Shown piece by piece: positions 1 through 8,011 of a DNA stretch of 64,000 nt. The notes beneath the pieces were generated by a model, which was not told where the DNA came from, made no database searches, and saw nothing but the letters and a program-made list of their open reading frames with translations. Position 1 is the stretch's first letter. Every line of letters starts with the position of its first letter. A program made the position numbers and the translations under genes. This stretch comes from Pseudomonas japonica (GTDB lineage: Bacteria > Pseudomonadota > Gammaproteobacteria > Pseudomonadales > Pseudomonadaceae): positions 1 to 64,000 of the forward strand of contig NZ_JAAMQU010000002.1 of the NCBI RefSeq assembly GCF_013522925.1, given 5' to 3'.

Positions 1-2
1 GC

Positions 3-1697
3 AACAGCAGCCTGGCCTGGACCAGCGCCAAGGGCAAAGGCAACACCGACGAAACCCTGCGCCAGAGTGAACTGGTGGCCAAAGGGGACGTGGCGATCAA
101 TGCGGTGAACGGGCTGCACATCGACGTAAAGCAGGTGAACCAGCAGACAGTGAGCCAGGCGATCGATGCGATGGTGAAGGCCGACCCGCAGCTGTCGTGG
201 CTGAAGGATGCCGAGAAGCGGGGGGATGTGGATTGGCGGCAGGTGAAGGAGATTCATGACTCCTTCAAGTACAGCCAGTCGGGGTTAGGGGCGGGTGCGC
301 AGTTGGCGTTGGCGATTGCGCTAGCGGCACTGACTGGAGGCGCTGGTGCCAGCCTGGTTGGCGCAACCAGCAGTTTCACCGCAGGTTTTGCTAATGCAGC
401 ACTTGTCGCGGTCGAGACAACGGCTGCAAATAGCGCGATCAGCAATAAAGGTGATCTCGGAACTATCCTAAAAGACACCACAAGCTCATCGAGCTTGAGG
501 GGTTACCTCGTATCCGGCCTGACAGGAGGGATAGCCGGTACCCTTGGTTATGACCCCACTGCGCTTAAATTTGATTTGAATAGCGCCGGTCAAGTGATTG
601 TCAAGGCAGGTGCCGATAGTCTGGTCCAAACAGCTATCAATGGAGGGAGCCTACAGAAGAATCTTGCGGACAGCCTGCTAGGGGCGGCAATCGATATTGG
701 CGGTGCTATTGCGGCTAATAAGCTCGGGAATACCACCTTGGCTGACGGCAGCCCAACCAAGGTAGCAGCTCATGCACTGCTCGGCGGCCTAAAGTCCATG
801 GCAATGGGTGGGGATTTCCAGACTGGCGCAGTGGCAGGTGGCGCCAACGAGGCCATGGTGCAGTATCTTGCGAGCTTGGTATTGCCCGACAACTATGACG
901 CCCAGGCTCAAGGAACCCTGCAAGCTCGAGCCAACCTCCTGGCAATATCTCAACTGGTTGGCGTCCTATCTGCCGTGGTCACTGGCGGCGATCCAGTGAT
1001 TGCCGCCAATATTGCGGCAAGCGCAACGCAATACAACTACCTGAGTCACTCGGACCTGGATCGTGCGGCGAGGGAACTGGTTGGCTGCGGAGCTGATGGT
1101 GATTGCGCCCAGAAAGCTTACGCCCGTTACCACGAATTGAGTGAGAGCCAGCTCCAAGCAGCTTTTGTTGCATGCAGCAAGGACCCGGGGGCCTGCGCTC
1201 AGGTTTCGAAGACCATTGCTCAAGCCCAAGCCGATACACAGTTATTCAGGGCTCAAGCAGACGAGGCTCCAGCGGCAACCCGTGAAAAGTTGAACATGCT
1301 CATTGCCGAGAATGACGGTGTGCAGAATGCACTGGCGGGTATTACTACTACCCACTCGGCACAAGCGGTCGCTGACATTCTCGTAAGTCAGCTTGGGTTC
1401 AGCCCAGAGCGTGCGACGGAGTTTGTTGTTGGGGTGGGGGGTGCCGTAGCAGCCATTGCACCTTTAGGGCGGGGTTCAACCGGGCGAGCGATACCGAATA
1501 ATTTGCGTGAAAAGCTCGCATTGGATGCGGCGATGTCTAATCCTACAGCAGGCCGTATCCTCCCCGTTCCGATGACGGATCTGAGGTGGCCTGGAAGCGA
1601 GGGGTGGGTTAAAACGGCCCAGAATATCAACGGTGTCGAAATTCATTACGTGCGCAACACAAAGACAGGCGCGGTAGACGACTTTAAGTTTAAGTGA
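3..1697 (+). CDS. cdiA: CdiA-type contact-dependent inhibition exoprotein, C-terminal part (5' end outside window)
   Basis: The frame is open from the first bases of the window, so this is the tail of a much longer two-partner-secretion hemagglutinin. The first residues (...SELVAKGDVAINAVNGLHIDV) have the look of hemagglutinin repeats. A Gly/Ala-rich stretch follows (roughly 80-280 of the visible part) that resembles the DUF637 region of CdiA/FHA proteins. A segment with several Cys (VGCGADGDC, FVACSKDPGACAQ) then leads into the variable tip. The last about 40 residues (LRWPGSEGWVK, GVEIHYVRN, AVDDFKFK) resemble a recurrent C-terminal toxin cap of Pseudomonas filamentous hemagglutinins; its activity was not identified. 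No VENN motif is visible. In the family the exoprotein is displayed on the cell surface and its C-terminus is delivered into neighbouring cells. The gene that follows after 6 bp fits an immunity gene. Confidence 0.8.
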   Translation, partial: NSSLAWTSAKGKGNTDETLRQSELVAKGDVAINAVNGLHIDVKQVNQQTVSQAIDAMVKADPQLSWLKDAEKRGDVDWRQVKEIHDSFKYSQSGLGAGAQLALAIALAALTGGAGASLVGATSSFTAGFANAALVAVETTAANSAISNKGDLGTILKDTTSSSSLRGYLVSGLTGGIAGTLGYDPTALKFDLNSAGQVIVKAGADSLVQTAINGGSLQKNLADSLLGAAIDIGGAIAANKLGNTTLADGSPTKVAAHALLGGLKSMAMGGDFQTGAVAGGANEAMVQYLASLVLPDNYDAQAQGTLQARANLLAISQLVGVLSAVVTGGDPVIAANIAASATQYNYLSHSDLDRAARELVGCGADGDCAQKAYARYHELSESQLQAAFVACSKDPGACAQVSKTIAQAQADTQLFRAQADEAPAATREKLNMLIAENDGVQNALAGITTTHSAQAVADILVSQLGFSPERATEFVVGVGGAVAAIAPLGRGSTGRAIPNNLREKLALDAAMSNPTAGRILPVPMTDLRWPGSEGWVKTAQNINGVEIHYVRNTKTGAVDDFKFK

Positions 1698-1703
1698 GGT
1701 CCT

Positions 1704-2117
1704 ATGTTGGTAATCTGTAGATCTATAAGTGGAGTGTCGCTTCCACTTTCGTCTCGGTGTTTAGGTGAGCTTGATACGACCGATTATTCTCCTCTCCTCG
1801 TTGGTGAGACCTATGATGTTTACGCTCTGCTTTTTTTCAAGGGTAGGGTTGATTATTTGGTTTTTCCTTCAGGCGGCTTCCCTATGTGGGTGCCAGAGAA
1901 TTTGTTTGAGGTTGTTGACGCAACGGTCTCGGCGGGCTGGAATTTCTGTAAGCTCTCAGGTCGCCCAGGGTACACGGAGCTAATAAAGTGTTTTCAGATA
2001 ACTCATTTATTAGGGTATCCATTGCTCGTAGAGGATTACCAGCACTATATCGGCTTGATTGAAGCCGATGGGTATGAGCTAGATAGGTTTTTGATAGCCA
2101 ATAATATTGGGCGCTGA
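1704..2117 (+). CDS. Probable CdiI-type immunity protein
   Basis: A 137-residue protein starts 6 bp after the CdiA stop, so the two are almost certainly cotranscribed. It has no signal peptide or membrane segment, as expected for a cytosolic protein that binds and neutralises the toxin tip. Its bases are clearly richer in A/T than the flanking genes (for example a run of seven T near 1830), a common sign of a recently exchanged toxin/immunity cassette. I do not recognise the fold. Aromatic-rich patches (YDVYALLFF, DYLVFPSGGFPMWVP, EDYQHYIGLI) are the main visible features. The immunity role is inferred from position, size and composition, not from a recognised family. Confidence 0.65.
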   Translation: MLVICRSISGVSLPLSSRCLGELDTTDYSPLLVGETYDVYALLFFKGRVDYLVFPSGGFPMWVPENLFEVVDATVSAGWNFCKLSGRPGYTELIKCFQITHLLGYPLLVEDYQHYIGLIEADGYELDRFLIANNIGR

Positions 2118-2414
2118 GCTCTGTATTATCCGGTCTAAATGAAAAAGTTCCAAGATGACTCACAGTCAATTGCAAACTATGGCTCGCTATGAAGCGAACT
2201 TTTCGGGGCGCGGATAGTAATTGACTACCGGGCGGCCAGCGCTCACCTCCGCCGCGCCCCCAATCCCGCAGCCCACCACCACCTCAACCAACCCCACAAA
2301 ACCAACCACCCCCAGCGGATCGAACCCGATCACGCCAAGGTCCACTATAATGACGCTCCTGGAATTTCTGCGCTGTGTCACGGCTGGCGCACCTTCGAAT
2401 GGATAGCACCGGCA
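2118..2414. other. Intergenic stretch with C/A-rich tract and weak hairpin
   Basis: No convincing gene. A small stem-loop (TCGCT/ATGA/AGCGA, 2184-2197, followed by ACTTTTC) may be a weak terminator for the cdi genes. From about 2257 to 2315 the plus strand is almost devoid of G, and the minus strand carries several runs of three to five G with a possible G-quadruplex arrangement. A short Thr/Pro-rich reading frame at 2221-2406 lacks a ribosome site and is not called. Confidence 0.5.
2346..2351 (+). promoter_or_regulatory. Candidate -10 box for the CheB/CheR/kinase fusion gene
   Basis: A perfect TATAAT lies 63 bp before the ATG at 2415. No good TTGACA is seen 16-18 bp upstream, so the promoter would depend on an activator or be weak. 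The assignment rests on this one hexamer. Confidence 0.3.
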
Positions 2415-5400
2415 ATGGCAGCAGAATCGGAAAGTACCTCGGAAAAAACGCTGCGCACCAAGGCCAGCGGTTTGCCGTTTCCCTTGGTGGGCATAGGCGC
2501 TTCCGCTGGCGGTTTGCAGGCGGTGAAGGCGTTTTTCTCGCAAATGCCGAAGGATCCGGGCATGGCGTTCGCGGTGGTGCTGCACCTGTCGCCGCATCAC
2601 CAGAGCATCGCCGACAGGATCATCCAGGAGGCCACCGGCATGCCGGTGCGGCAGGTCACCGAGCGGGTGCGCATCGAGCCGAGCCACGTGTATGTGATTG
2701 CCCCGGCGCAGCACCTGATCATGGTGGATGGTTGCCTTGACGTGCTGCCGTCTCCGCCCCGGCGCGGTGGTCATGTGGCTATCGATCTGTTCTTCCGGGA
2801 CTTGGCCGAGGCCCACCAGGAAAATGCCTTTTGCATCGTGCTCTCTGGAGCAGGGTCGGACGGTGCGGTGGGCCTTACGCGCATCAAGGAGGAGGGTGGC
2901 GTTACCTTTGCGCAAACGCCGGAGGACGCCGAGTACAATGGCATGCCGCGAGCGGCCATTGAAACGGGAGCGGTGGACTTCATTCTGCCCGTTGTGGAGA
3001 TGCCCGAGAAACTGCTGTCGATTTGGAAGAACTCCCAGCAGATCCGTTTGCCCCCGAGTACAGACGCGGACGACCAACCTGTTGTAAAGGGCGAGAGCCC
3101 GGATGCTCGGGCGGACGAGCATTTCATTCACGACATTCTGATTCATTTGCGCGCAGCTACCGGCCACGACTTCCGGCACTACAAACGCGCGACCATTTTG
3201 CGACGTATCGAACGGCGCTTGCAGGTTACCGCGCAGCCGAACCTTGAGGCGTATTACAACTTCCTGCTCAACCACGGCGAGGAAGCCAAGTCGCTGCTGG
3301 GTGACATGCTGATTGGCGTGACCAATTTCTTCCGGGACAGGGAAGCGTTCGAAGCGCTGGAGCGTGACGTGTTGCCTGGCATGATCAAGGCGTCGCTCGA
3401 AAAGGACCCACCCGACGAGCTGCGCGTATGGAGTGCGGGGTGTTCCACTGGCGAAGAAGCGTACTCGCTGGCAATGGTCATCACCGACATGATGGAAACG
3501 GAAGGGCATGGCGGGAAGATGCAGGTGTTTGCCACCGACATCGACGAACGCGCCATTTCCATTGCGCGAGGGGCCACCTATCCGGAAGCCATCGTGACCG
3601 ACGTACCGCCCGCTCAGTTGCGGCAGTACTTTTTGAAGGAGGGTGAGCGGTATCGGGTACGCAAGGAAATACGCGAGCGTATTTTATTCGCCAACCACAG
3701 CCTGCTTAGCGATCCCCCGTTCTCGCAGATCGACCTCATCACCTGCCGTAACCTGCTGATCTACCTCAGCCGGGATGTGCAGCGCGAAATTCTTCAAACC
3801 TTCCACTTCGCTTTGCGCCCGGGTGGCTATCTGTTCCTCGGCACGTCGGAATCCGCCGATTCCTGCCCGGAGCTGTTCACCCCCGTGGACAAGAAAAACC
3901 GCATTTTCCGGGCTCGGCCAGTATCTGGCAGCCTCCGTCGCTCAGCCATCATGCCGCGCTCCGCCTACGTGCGCGCCAATGTGATGCAGGCGTCCGAAGA
4001 AGCCCCAGCGCGCCGGCATCTGTTCAAGGACGTTCATCGCCGCGCCGTCGAGAAGTACGCGCCGCCCAGTGTGATCGTGGACACCAGCGGCGAAATCCTT
4101 CATATGACAGAAGGCGCGGGGCGCTACTTGCGCCACATAGGCGGAGAGCCAACGCGCAGCCTTTTGCTGCTGATATTGCCTTCGCTGCGTCTTGAACTGC
4201 GCACCACGCTGTTCCAGGTTCAGCAAAGTCAGCAGCCCGTGGTTTCGCGGGCCGTTCGGGTGAGCGAAGCCGGGGAGGACCGGCTCATACAAATCGCGAT
4301 AGAACCCTATCGGGACGACGAAACCGACGCGGAGTACACGTTTATCCAGTTCCGCCACGCCGAGGCGGTTGAAGATACCTTGCACCTGGCGTCGGCGGAT
4401 TATGCCGAAAACACGATCATCGCCAACCTGGAGCGCGAACTGCAGCGCACCAAGGGCCAGTTGCAGGAGACGATCGAGCATTCGGAAGTTTCCAGCGAGG
4501 AGCTGAAAGCCTCCAACGAAGAGATGCAGGCGGTCAACGAAGAACTGCGCTCCGCCACTGAAGAGCTCGAGACCAGCAAGGAAGAACTGCAGTCGATCAA
4601 CGAAGAATTGTTGACCGTAAACCACGAACTGAAGATGAAGGTCGAGGAGACCGACAAGGTCAACGACTACCTCACCAACCTGATCGCATCCACGGATATC
4701 GCCACGGTGTTCGTGGACCGCGGCATGCGGATCAAATGGTTTACCCCCCGGGCCACCGATATCTTCAGCATGATCCCGGTGGACACCGGGCGGTCCCTGC
4801 TGGATATCACCCATCGGCTGAATTACCCGAACCTGGCCGAAGACGCTGAAGAGGTGTTCCGTACGCTCTCCGTCATCGAGCGGGAAGTCAGCAGTTCCGA
4901 TGACCATTGGTATATCGCGCGGTTGCTGCCGTATCGCTCGAGTGAGAACCAGATTCATGGCACGGTGCTGACCTTCATCGACATCACCAAGCGCCGGGCC
5001 ATCGAGCAGCAATTCCGCGCGGGTGAAGAACGCCTTCGCCTGGTTGCGGAGAGCACTCGCGATTACGCGATTTTCATCCTGGACGAAAACGGGGTGGTCA
5101 CCGATTGGTACCGCGGCGCGGAGCTGATGTTTGGCTATGCGCGCAGCGAAGCGGAAGGGCGCTATTTCGACTTTATCTACACGCCTGAGGACCGTGCCGC
5201 AGGCGCGCCACAGGCTGAGCTGGCCGCTGCCAGAACCGAGGGCCGTGGCGAGGATGAGCGCTGGCATTTGCGCAAAGACGGCAGCCGCATGTACTGCATC
5301 GGTGAAGTCACCCTGCTGCAGGGGGAAAGCCTGCAAGGCTTCGTGAAAATCGCCAAGGACCTCACAGGCCAGCAGCGTGTCAGCGAGGAGCAGCGGCAGA

Positions 5401-6542
5401 TGCTCCAGGAGACCCAACTGAGCAATCAGCTCAAGGACGAGTTTTTCGCGGTGATGTCGCACGAGCTCAAGCACCCGCTGAACCTGATACAGCTCAATAT
5501 CGACTTGCTGCATCGGCTGGCCGCCAACGAAAACAGCGCAACCGTAAGGGCGATTCGCACGATTCGCGAAGCGGTGAAAGGCCAGGCCAGGATCATCGAC
5601 GACTTGCTCGACGTTGCCAGGGTGCAAACGGGCAAGCTCAACCTTGATTGCAAACCGCTCGACCTCTGCCATGTACTCAAGGACATCCACGCCCTGGCGG
5701 CGCGCTCGATTGAAAAACGCTTCGTGTCGATCGAATGTACGCATGAGCGGTTGATCGTGAATGCGGACATCACCCGGCTGGAGCAGATTATCTGGAACCT
5801 GATCAGCAACGCGCTCAAGTTCACCGATGATCACGGGTCCATCAAGCTCGTACTTTCCCGGGATAACAACAACGCTCGGCTGCAGGTGATCGACGACGGC
5901 ATTGGTATCGAACCTGCCAGCCAGGAAAAGATTTTCGACCTGTTTGGCCAGGCCAAAGGGCCACGTGGCTGGCGCGAACGCCAGGGGCTGGGTATTGGCT
6001 TGTCACTTGTGAGCCAGCTTGCAAGCGCGTTCGGAGGCTCGGTGGCCGTGGACTCGGCAGGCATTGGCCACGGCGCCACGTTCACCGTGACGCTCCCTTT
6101 GGTTGAGCATGAAATTGGGCCTGCCGCTGAGCCCACCTCCAACGAGCGTGCCTCGCTGGCAGGTTTGAATGTGTTGCTGGTGGACGACTCATCCGAAGTA
6201 CTGGATGTGATGCGCGAACTGATAGAGATGGAGGAGGCCACGGTGCAGGCCTTCAGCGAGCCGACTGCGGCCTTGGAATGGGCGCGTACGGCCCAGGCCC
6301 ACGTGATCATTTCCGACCTCGGCATGCCTGGGCTATCAGGTTACGACCTGCTCAAAGCGTTACGCGGCCTGCCTGCCTGGGAATCCACGGTCGCTATTGC
6401 CTTGAGCGGATACGGCGAAGCACACGTGCCGGATACCGATGCCGGTGTGACCTTCGACCACCGGTTGGGCAAGCCGGTGGCGTTCGATCAACTGCTGAGC
6501 TTGCTGAGCGAGATTCACCAAGGGCAACGCGAGGAGACGTAA
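2415..6542 (+). CDS. CheB-CheR-PAS-histidine kinase-receiver fusion protein
   Basis: A 1375-residue signalling protein. Residues about 20-205 are a CheB-type methylesterase, with nucleophile Ser30 in GIGASAGG, the HLSPHH motif and the GAGSDG loop. Residues about 230-490 are a CheR-type methyltransferase (WSAGCSTGEEAYS, FATDID, CRNLLIYL). A PAS-like region follows near 550-650, then a long Glu-rich coiled coil (about 670-750) of the kind typical of this class, then two PAS domains (about 755-985). A HisKA domain holds His1016 in the HELKHP motif. An ATPase domain shows NLISNALKF, DDGIGI and GLGIGLSL. A C-terminal receiver has phospho-acceptor Asp1301 (SDLGMPG) and a GKP lysine loop. It has no membrane segment, so it is a cytosolic hybrid sensor. 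No chemoreceptor or response regulator is adjacent, so its partners are unknown. The start codon is uncertain because no strong ribosome site precedes it. Confidence 0.95.
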   Translation: MAAESESTSEKTLRTKASGLPFPLVGIGASAGGLQAVKAFFSQMPKDPGMAFAVVLHLSPHHQSIADRIIQEATGMPVRQVTERVRIEPSHVYVIAPAQHLIMVDGCLDVLPSPPRRGGHVAIDLFFRDLAEAHQENAFCIVLSGAGSDGAVGLTRIKEEGGVTFAQTPEDAEYNGMPRAAIETGAVDFILPVVEMPEKLLSIWKNSQQIRLPPSTDADDQPVVKGESPDARADEHFIHDILIHLRAATGHDFRHYKRATILRRIERRLQVTAQPNLEAYYNFLLNHGEEAKSLLGDMLIGVTNFFRDREAFEALERDVLPGMIKASLEKDPPDELRVWSAGCSTGEEAYSLAMVITDMMETEGHGGKMQVFATDIDERAISIARGATYPEAIVTDVPPAQLRQYFLKEGERYRVRKEIRERILFANHSLLSDPPFSQIDLITCRNLLIYLSRDVQREILQTFHFALRPGGYLFLGTSESADSCPELFTPVDKKNRIFRARPVSGSLRRSAIMPRSAYVRANVMQASEEAPARRHLFKDVHRRAVEKYAPPSVIVDTSGEILHMTEGAGRYLRHIGGEPTRSLLLLILPSLRLELRTTLFQVQQSQQPVVSRAVRVSEAGEDRLIQIAIEPYRDDETDAEYTFIQFRHAEAVEDTLHLASADYAENTIIANLERELQRTKGQLQETIEHSEVSSEELKASNEEMQAVNEELRSATEELETSKEELQSINEELLTVNHELKMKVEETDKVNDYLTNLIASTDIATVFVDRGMRIKWFTPRATDIFSMIPVDTGRSLLDITHRLNYPNLAEDAEEVFRTLSVIEREVSSSDDHWYIARLLPYRSSENQIHGTVLTFIDITKRRAIEQQFRAGEERLRLVAESTRDYAIFILDENGVVTDWYRGAELMFGYARSEAEGRYFDFIYTPEDRAAGAPQAELAAARTEGRGEDERWHLRKDGSRMYCIGEVTLLQGESLQGFVKIAKDLTGQQRVSEEQRQMLQETQLSNQLKDEFFAVMSHELKHPLNLIQLNIDLLHRLAANENSATVRAIRTIREAVKGQARIIDDLLDVARVQTGKLNLDCKPLDLCHVLKDIHALAARSIEKRFVSIECTHERLIVNADITRLEQIIWNLISNALKFTDDHGSIKLVLSRDNNNARLQVIDDGIGIEPASQEKIFDLFGQAKGPRGWRERQGLGIGLSLVSQLASAFGGSVAVDSAGIGHGATFTVTLPLVEHEIGPAAEPTSNERASLAGLNVLLVDDSSEVLDVMRELIEMEEATVQAFSEPTAALEWARTAQAHVIISDLGMPGLSGYDLLKALRGLPAWESTVAIALSGYGEAHVPDTDAGVTFDHRLGKPVAFDQLLSLLSEIHQGQREET

Positions 6543-6576
6543 TCCGGTAATGGTCCGCAATGCAGTGGCCAGTGTC

Positions 6577-6663
6577 GTGTAGGAGCCAACGAAGCTGGCG
6601 ATTGGACTGCCTCGTATCACCGCTGTTCGCGGGCTGCGCCTGCCGGCTCGCCCGTTCCTACAC
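6577..6663. repeat. REP-like imperfect palindrome
   Basis: The segment opens with GTGTAGGAGC and closes with its near-complement GTTCCTACAC. Between them lie pieces such as TTCGCGGGC and GGCTCGCC, typical of Pseudomonas repetitive extragenic palindromes. Its right end runs over the stop codon of the oxidoreductase gene at 6658. Confidence 0.6.
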
Positions 6664-7419
6664 TGCAGATGAAGCCGCGTTCAGGGCGCGGTTCATGGCG
6701 ACCAAATCGCTGTGGCGAGGGTTCGGCCCCAACCGCTTGAAATGCTGTGGAAGCTCATCTCGCTTCGCCGCAGCTTGCCCTTTCACTGCCTCCGAAAGCG
6801 CACGGCGCATGGTCTCGGCGTTGTAATCGCAGCAGTAGCCCGGTGTGCTCGGCTGTTGCCGCCAGGACGCTTCAAGCGAACCGCCATCAACCGGATCAAA
6901 GCCCACCTGGTCTACCAGGGCCATTACTGTTTTCTTCGCCTCGGCATCGTCGCCTGCTACCGCGATCGCCAGGCGGTCTGAAGCGCCTGCGGGCCGCCCC
7001 AGGTCTGCCAGGGTGTAGGCCAGTACGTTATTGAATGCCTTGATCACAGGTCGCCCAAGCTGTCGGGTTACCCACACGCTTTCCGTCATTCCCTCATCGA
7101 GTTCAGCGATGCGCGGATCGCGCAGGCCTGGGTAGTAATTGCTGGTGTCCACAACCGGTACACTTTCGGGCACAGCTTGGAACAGGTCGGCGGGCAGCGC
7201 GCTTAACGCCGGTAAAGGTATCGACAGCACGATCACATCCACCGCGTTCACCGCGCCACGAATATCCACGGGTTCAGCGCCAATCTCTTCAGCGAAGGCC
7301 CGAACGCCCTCCACGCCTCGGGAATTGGCTATCCGGATCTCATGACCGGCAGCGCTCAGTTTACGGGCGAGCGTGCCTCCGATATTTCCTGTTCCTATGA
7401 TGCCGATCTTCATGGCCAC
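6658..7419 (-). CDS. NAD(P)-binding oxidoreductase of the F420-NADP oxidoreductase-like family
   Basis: A 253-residue protein with an N-terminal Rossmann motif (GIIGTGNIGGTLARKL) and the ANSRG segment that follows beta-2 and usually selects NADP. This layout is found in bacterial proteins related to the F420-dependent NADP reductase fold, most of which use NADP with an unknown partner. Further family signatures are PVVDTSNYYPG and KAFNNVLAYTL. A start at 7413 (second Met) is equally possible. It is divergent from an HxlR regulator, and a perfect dyad lies in the shared promoter region, which suggests control by that regulator. The stop codon lies inside a REP-like repeat. The substrate is not known; a detoxifying or quinone/aldehyde-linked role is only a guess from the HxlR context. 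Confidence 0.8.
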   Translation of the reverse strand: MAMKIGIIGTGNIGGTLARKLSAAGHEIRIANSRGVEGVRAFAEEIGAEPVDIRGAVNAVDVIVLSIPLPALSALPADLFQAVPESVPVVDTSNYYPGLRDPRIAELDEGMTESVWVTRQLGRPVIKAFNNVLAYTLADLGRPAGASDRLAIAVAGDDAEAKKTVMALVDQVGFDPVDGGSLEASWRQQPSTPGYCCDYNAETMRRALSEAVKGQAAAKRDELPQHFKRLGPNPRHSDLVAMNRALNAASSAV

Positions 7420-7463
7420 ACCTCATCAGTCGTTTGCTTGCACCGATTTTATGGAGCTGATGT

Positions 7464-7469
7464 GATAAT
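7464..7469 (+). promoter_or_regulatory. Candidate extended -10 of the hxlR promoter
   Basis: TGTGATAAT holds a GATAAT hexamer with an upstream TG-type extension. It lies immediately before the palindromic operator and 46 bp before the hxlR start codon, so a bound regulator would cover the expected transcription start. Confidence 0.4.
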
Positions 7470-7474
7470 GGTAA

Positions 7475-7497
7475 GTACCCACCAAAAGGTGGGTTAC
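7475..7497. promoter_or_regulatory. Palindromic operator, probably for the HxlR-family regulator
   Basis: The sequence GTACCCACC-AAAAG-GTGGGTTAC contains a dyad (CCCACC / GGTGGG with flanking GTA / TAC half-turns) centred on an A-rich spacer. It sits between the divergent oxidoreductase and hxlR genes, 18 bp before the hxlR ATG. HxlR proteins bind such short dyads as dimers, so both autoregulation and control of the divergent gene are plausible. The dyad is seen directly; the protein that binds it is inferred. Confidence 0.6.
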
Positions 7498-7514
7498 TCA
7501 CAAGCGAGAAAGAA

Positions 7515-7868
7515 ATGGACCGGGAATGGGATTGCGACGATCCGCAAAATCGTCGGAAATGGGCCGAGGCAACCACCGAAACGCTTCGGGTGCTGGAGGG
7601 GAAGTGGAAAATCATCATCTTGTGCCAGCTTTTCGCGGCAAAGGGCGCGCTGCGTTTCTCAGACCTCGAAAAGCTGATTGAAGGCATAAACCAGAAGATG
7701 CTGATTCAGCAACTGAAGCAGTTGGAGAAAGACGGCATTGTTTCGCGCACGGTGTACCCGCAGGTGCCGCCCAGGGTCGAGTACCAGTTGACGCCTATCG
7801 GGCATGCCCTCGGGCCGTCGATCCAGGCACTGATCGAATGGGCGGAGTTGAGGCGCGATCAGGCGTGA
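7515..7868 (+). CDS. HxlR-family winged-helix transcriptional regulator
   Basis: A 117-residue protein of the usual HxlR length. It shows the family core: the ETLRVLEGKWKIIILCQL helix, the LRFSDLEKLIEGINQKML recognition region, LKQLEKDGIVSR, and the wing segment with PPRVEYQLTPIGHAL. Members act as dimeric DNA-binding regulators, often responding to reactive electrophiles, quinones or redox cues through a Cys. Here Cys appears at position 7 and in the first helix (ILCQL). It is divergent from the NADP oxidoreductase gene and has a dyad at its own promoter. Confidence 0.9.
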   Translation: MDREWDCDDPQNRRKWAEATTETLRVLEGKWKIIILCQLFAAKGALRFSDLEKLIEGINQKMLIQQLKQLEKDGIVSRTVYPQVPPRVEYQLTPIGHALGPSIQALIEWAELRRDQA

Positions 7869-7896
7869 GTGTGCGCGAACGCGTATCGCCGGTTAT

Positions 7897-8010
7897 TTCG
7901 CGGGCTGGCGCCCACTCCTACAGGCCTTGGCCAGGCGTGCTCTGTGAAGCACCTTGTCGGGTCTGGTAGGAGCAAGCGCAGCCGCATGCGAAGCTCGCGA
8001 ACCGATGTAG
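7897..8010. repeat. Pair of REP-like elements
   Basis: Two REP-type units lie in opposite orientation: TTCGCGGGCTGGCGCCCACT with TCCTACAG (7897-7923), and GGTAGGAGC...GCTCGCGAACC with GATGTAG (7963-8010). They fill the gap between the convergent hxlR and ilvA genes and end at the ilvA stop codon. No separate terminator is visible there. Confidence 0.55.
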
Positions 8011-8011
8011 C

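Noticed and set aside
2221..2406. Small Thr/Pro-rich plus-strand frame
   Set aside because: No ribosome site, low-complexity content, and it lies within the C/A-rich tract.
2187..3509. Long minus-strand open frame (about 440 codons) opposite the CheB/CheR gene
   Set aside because: It lies antisense to clear CheB/CheR motifs and has a His/Arg/Val-rich composition typical of shadow frames in high-GC DNA.
3942..5834. Minus-strand open frame of 630 codons
   Set aside because: Fully antisense to the PAS and kinase part of the fusion gene, with no recognisable domain and no ribosome site.
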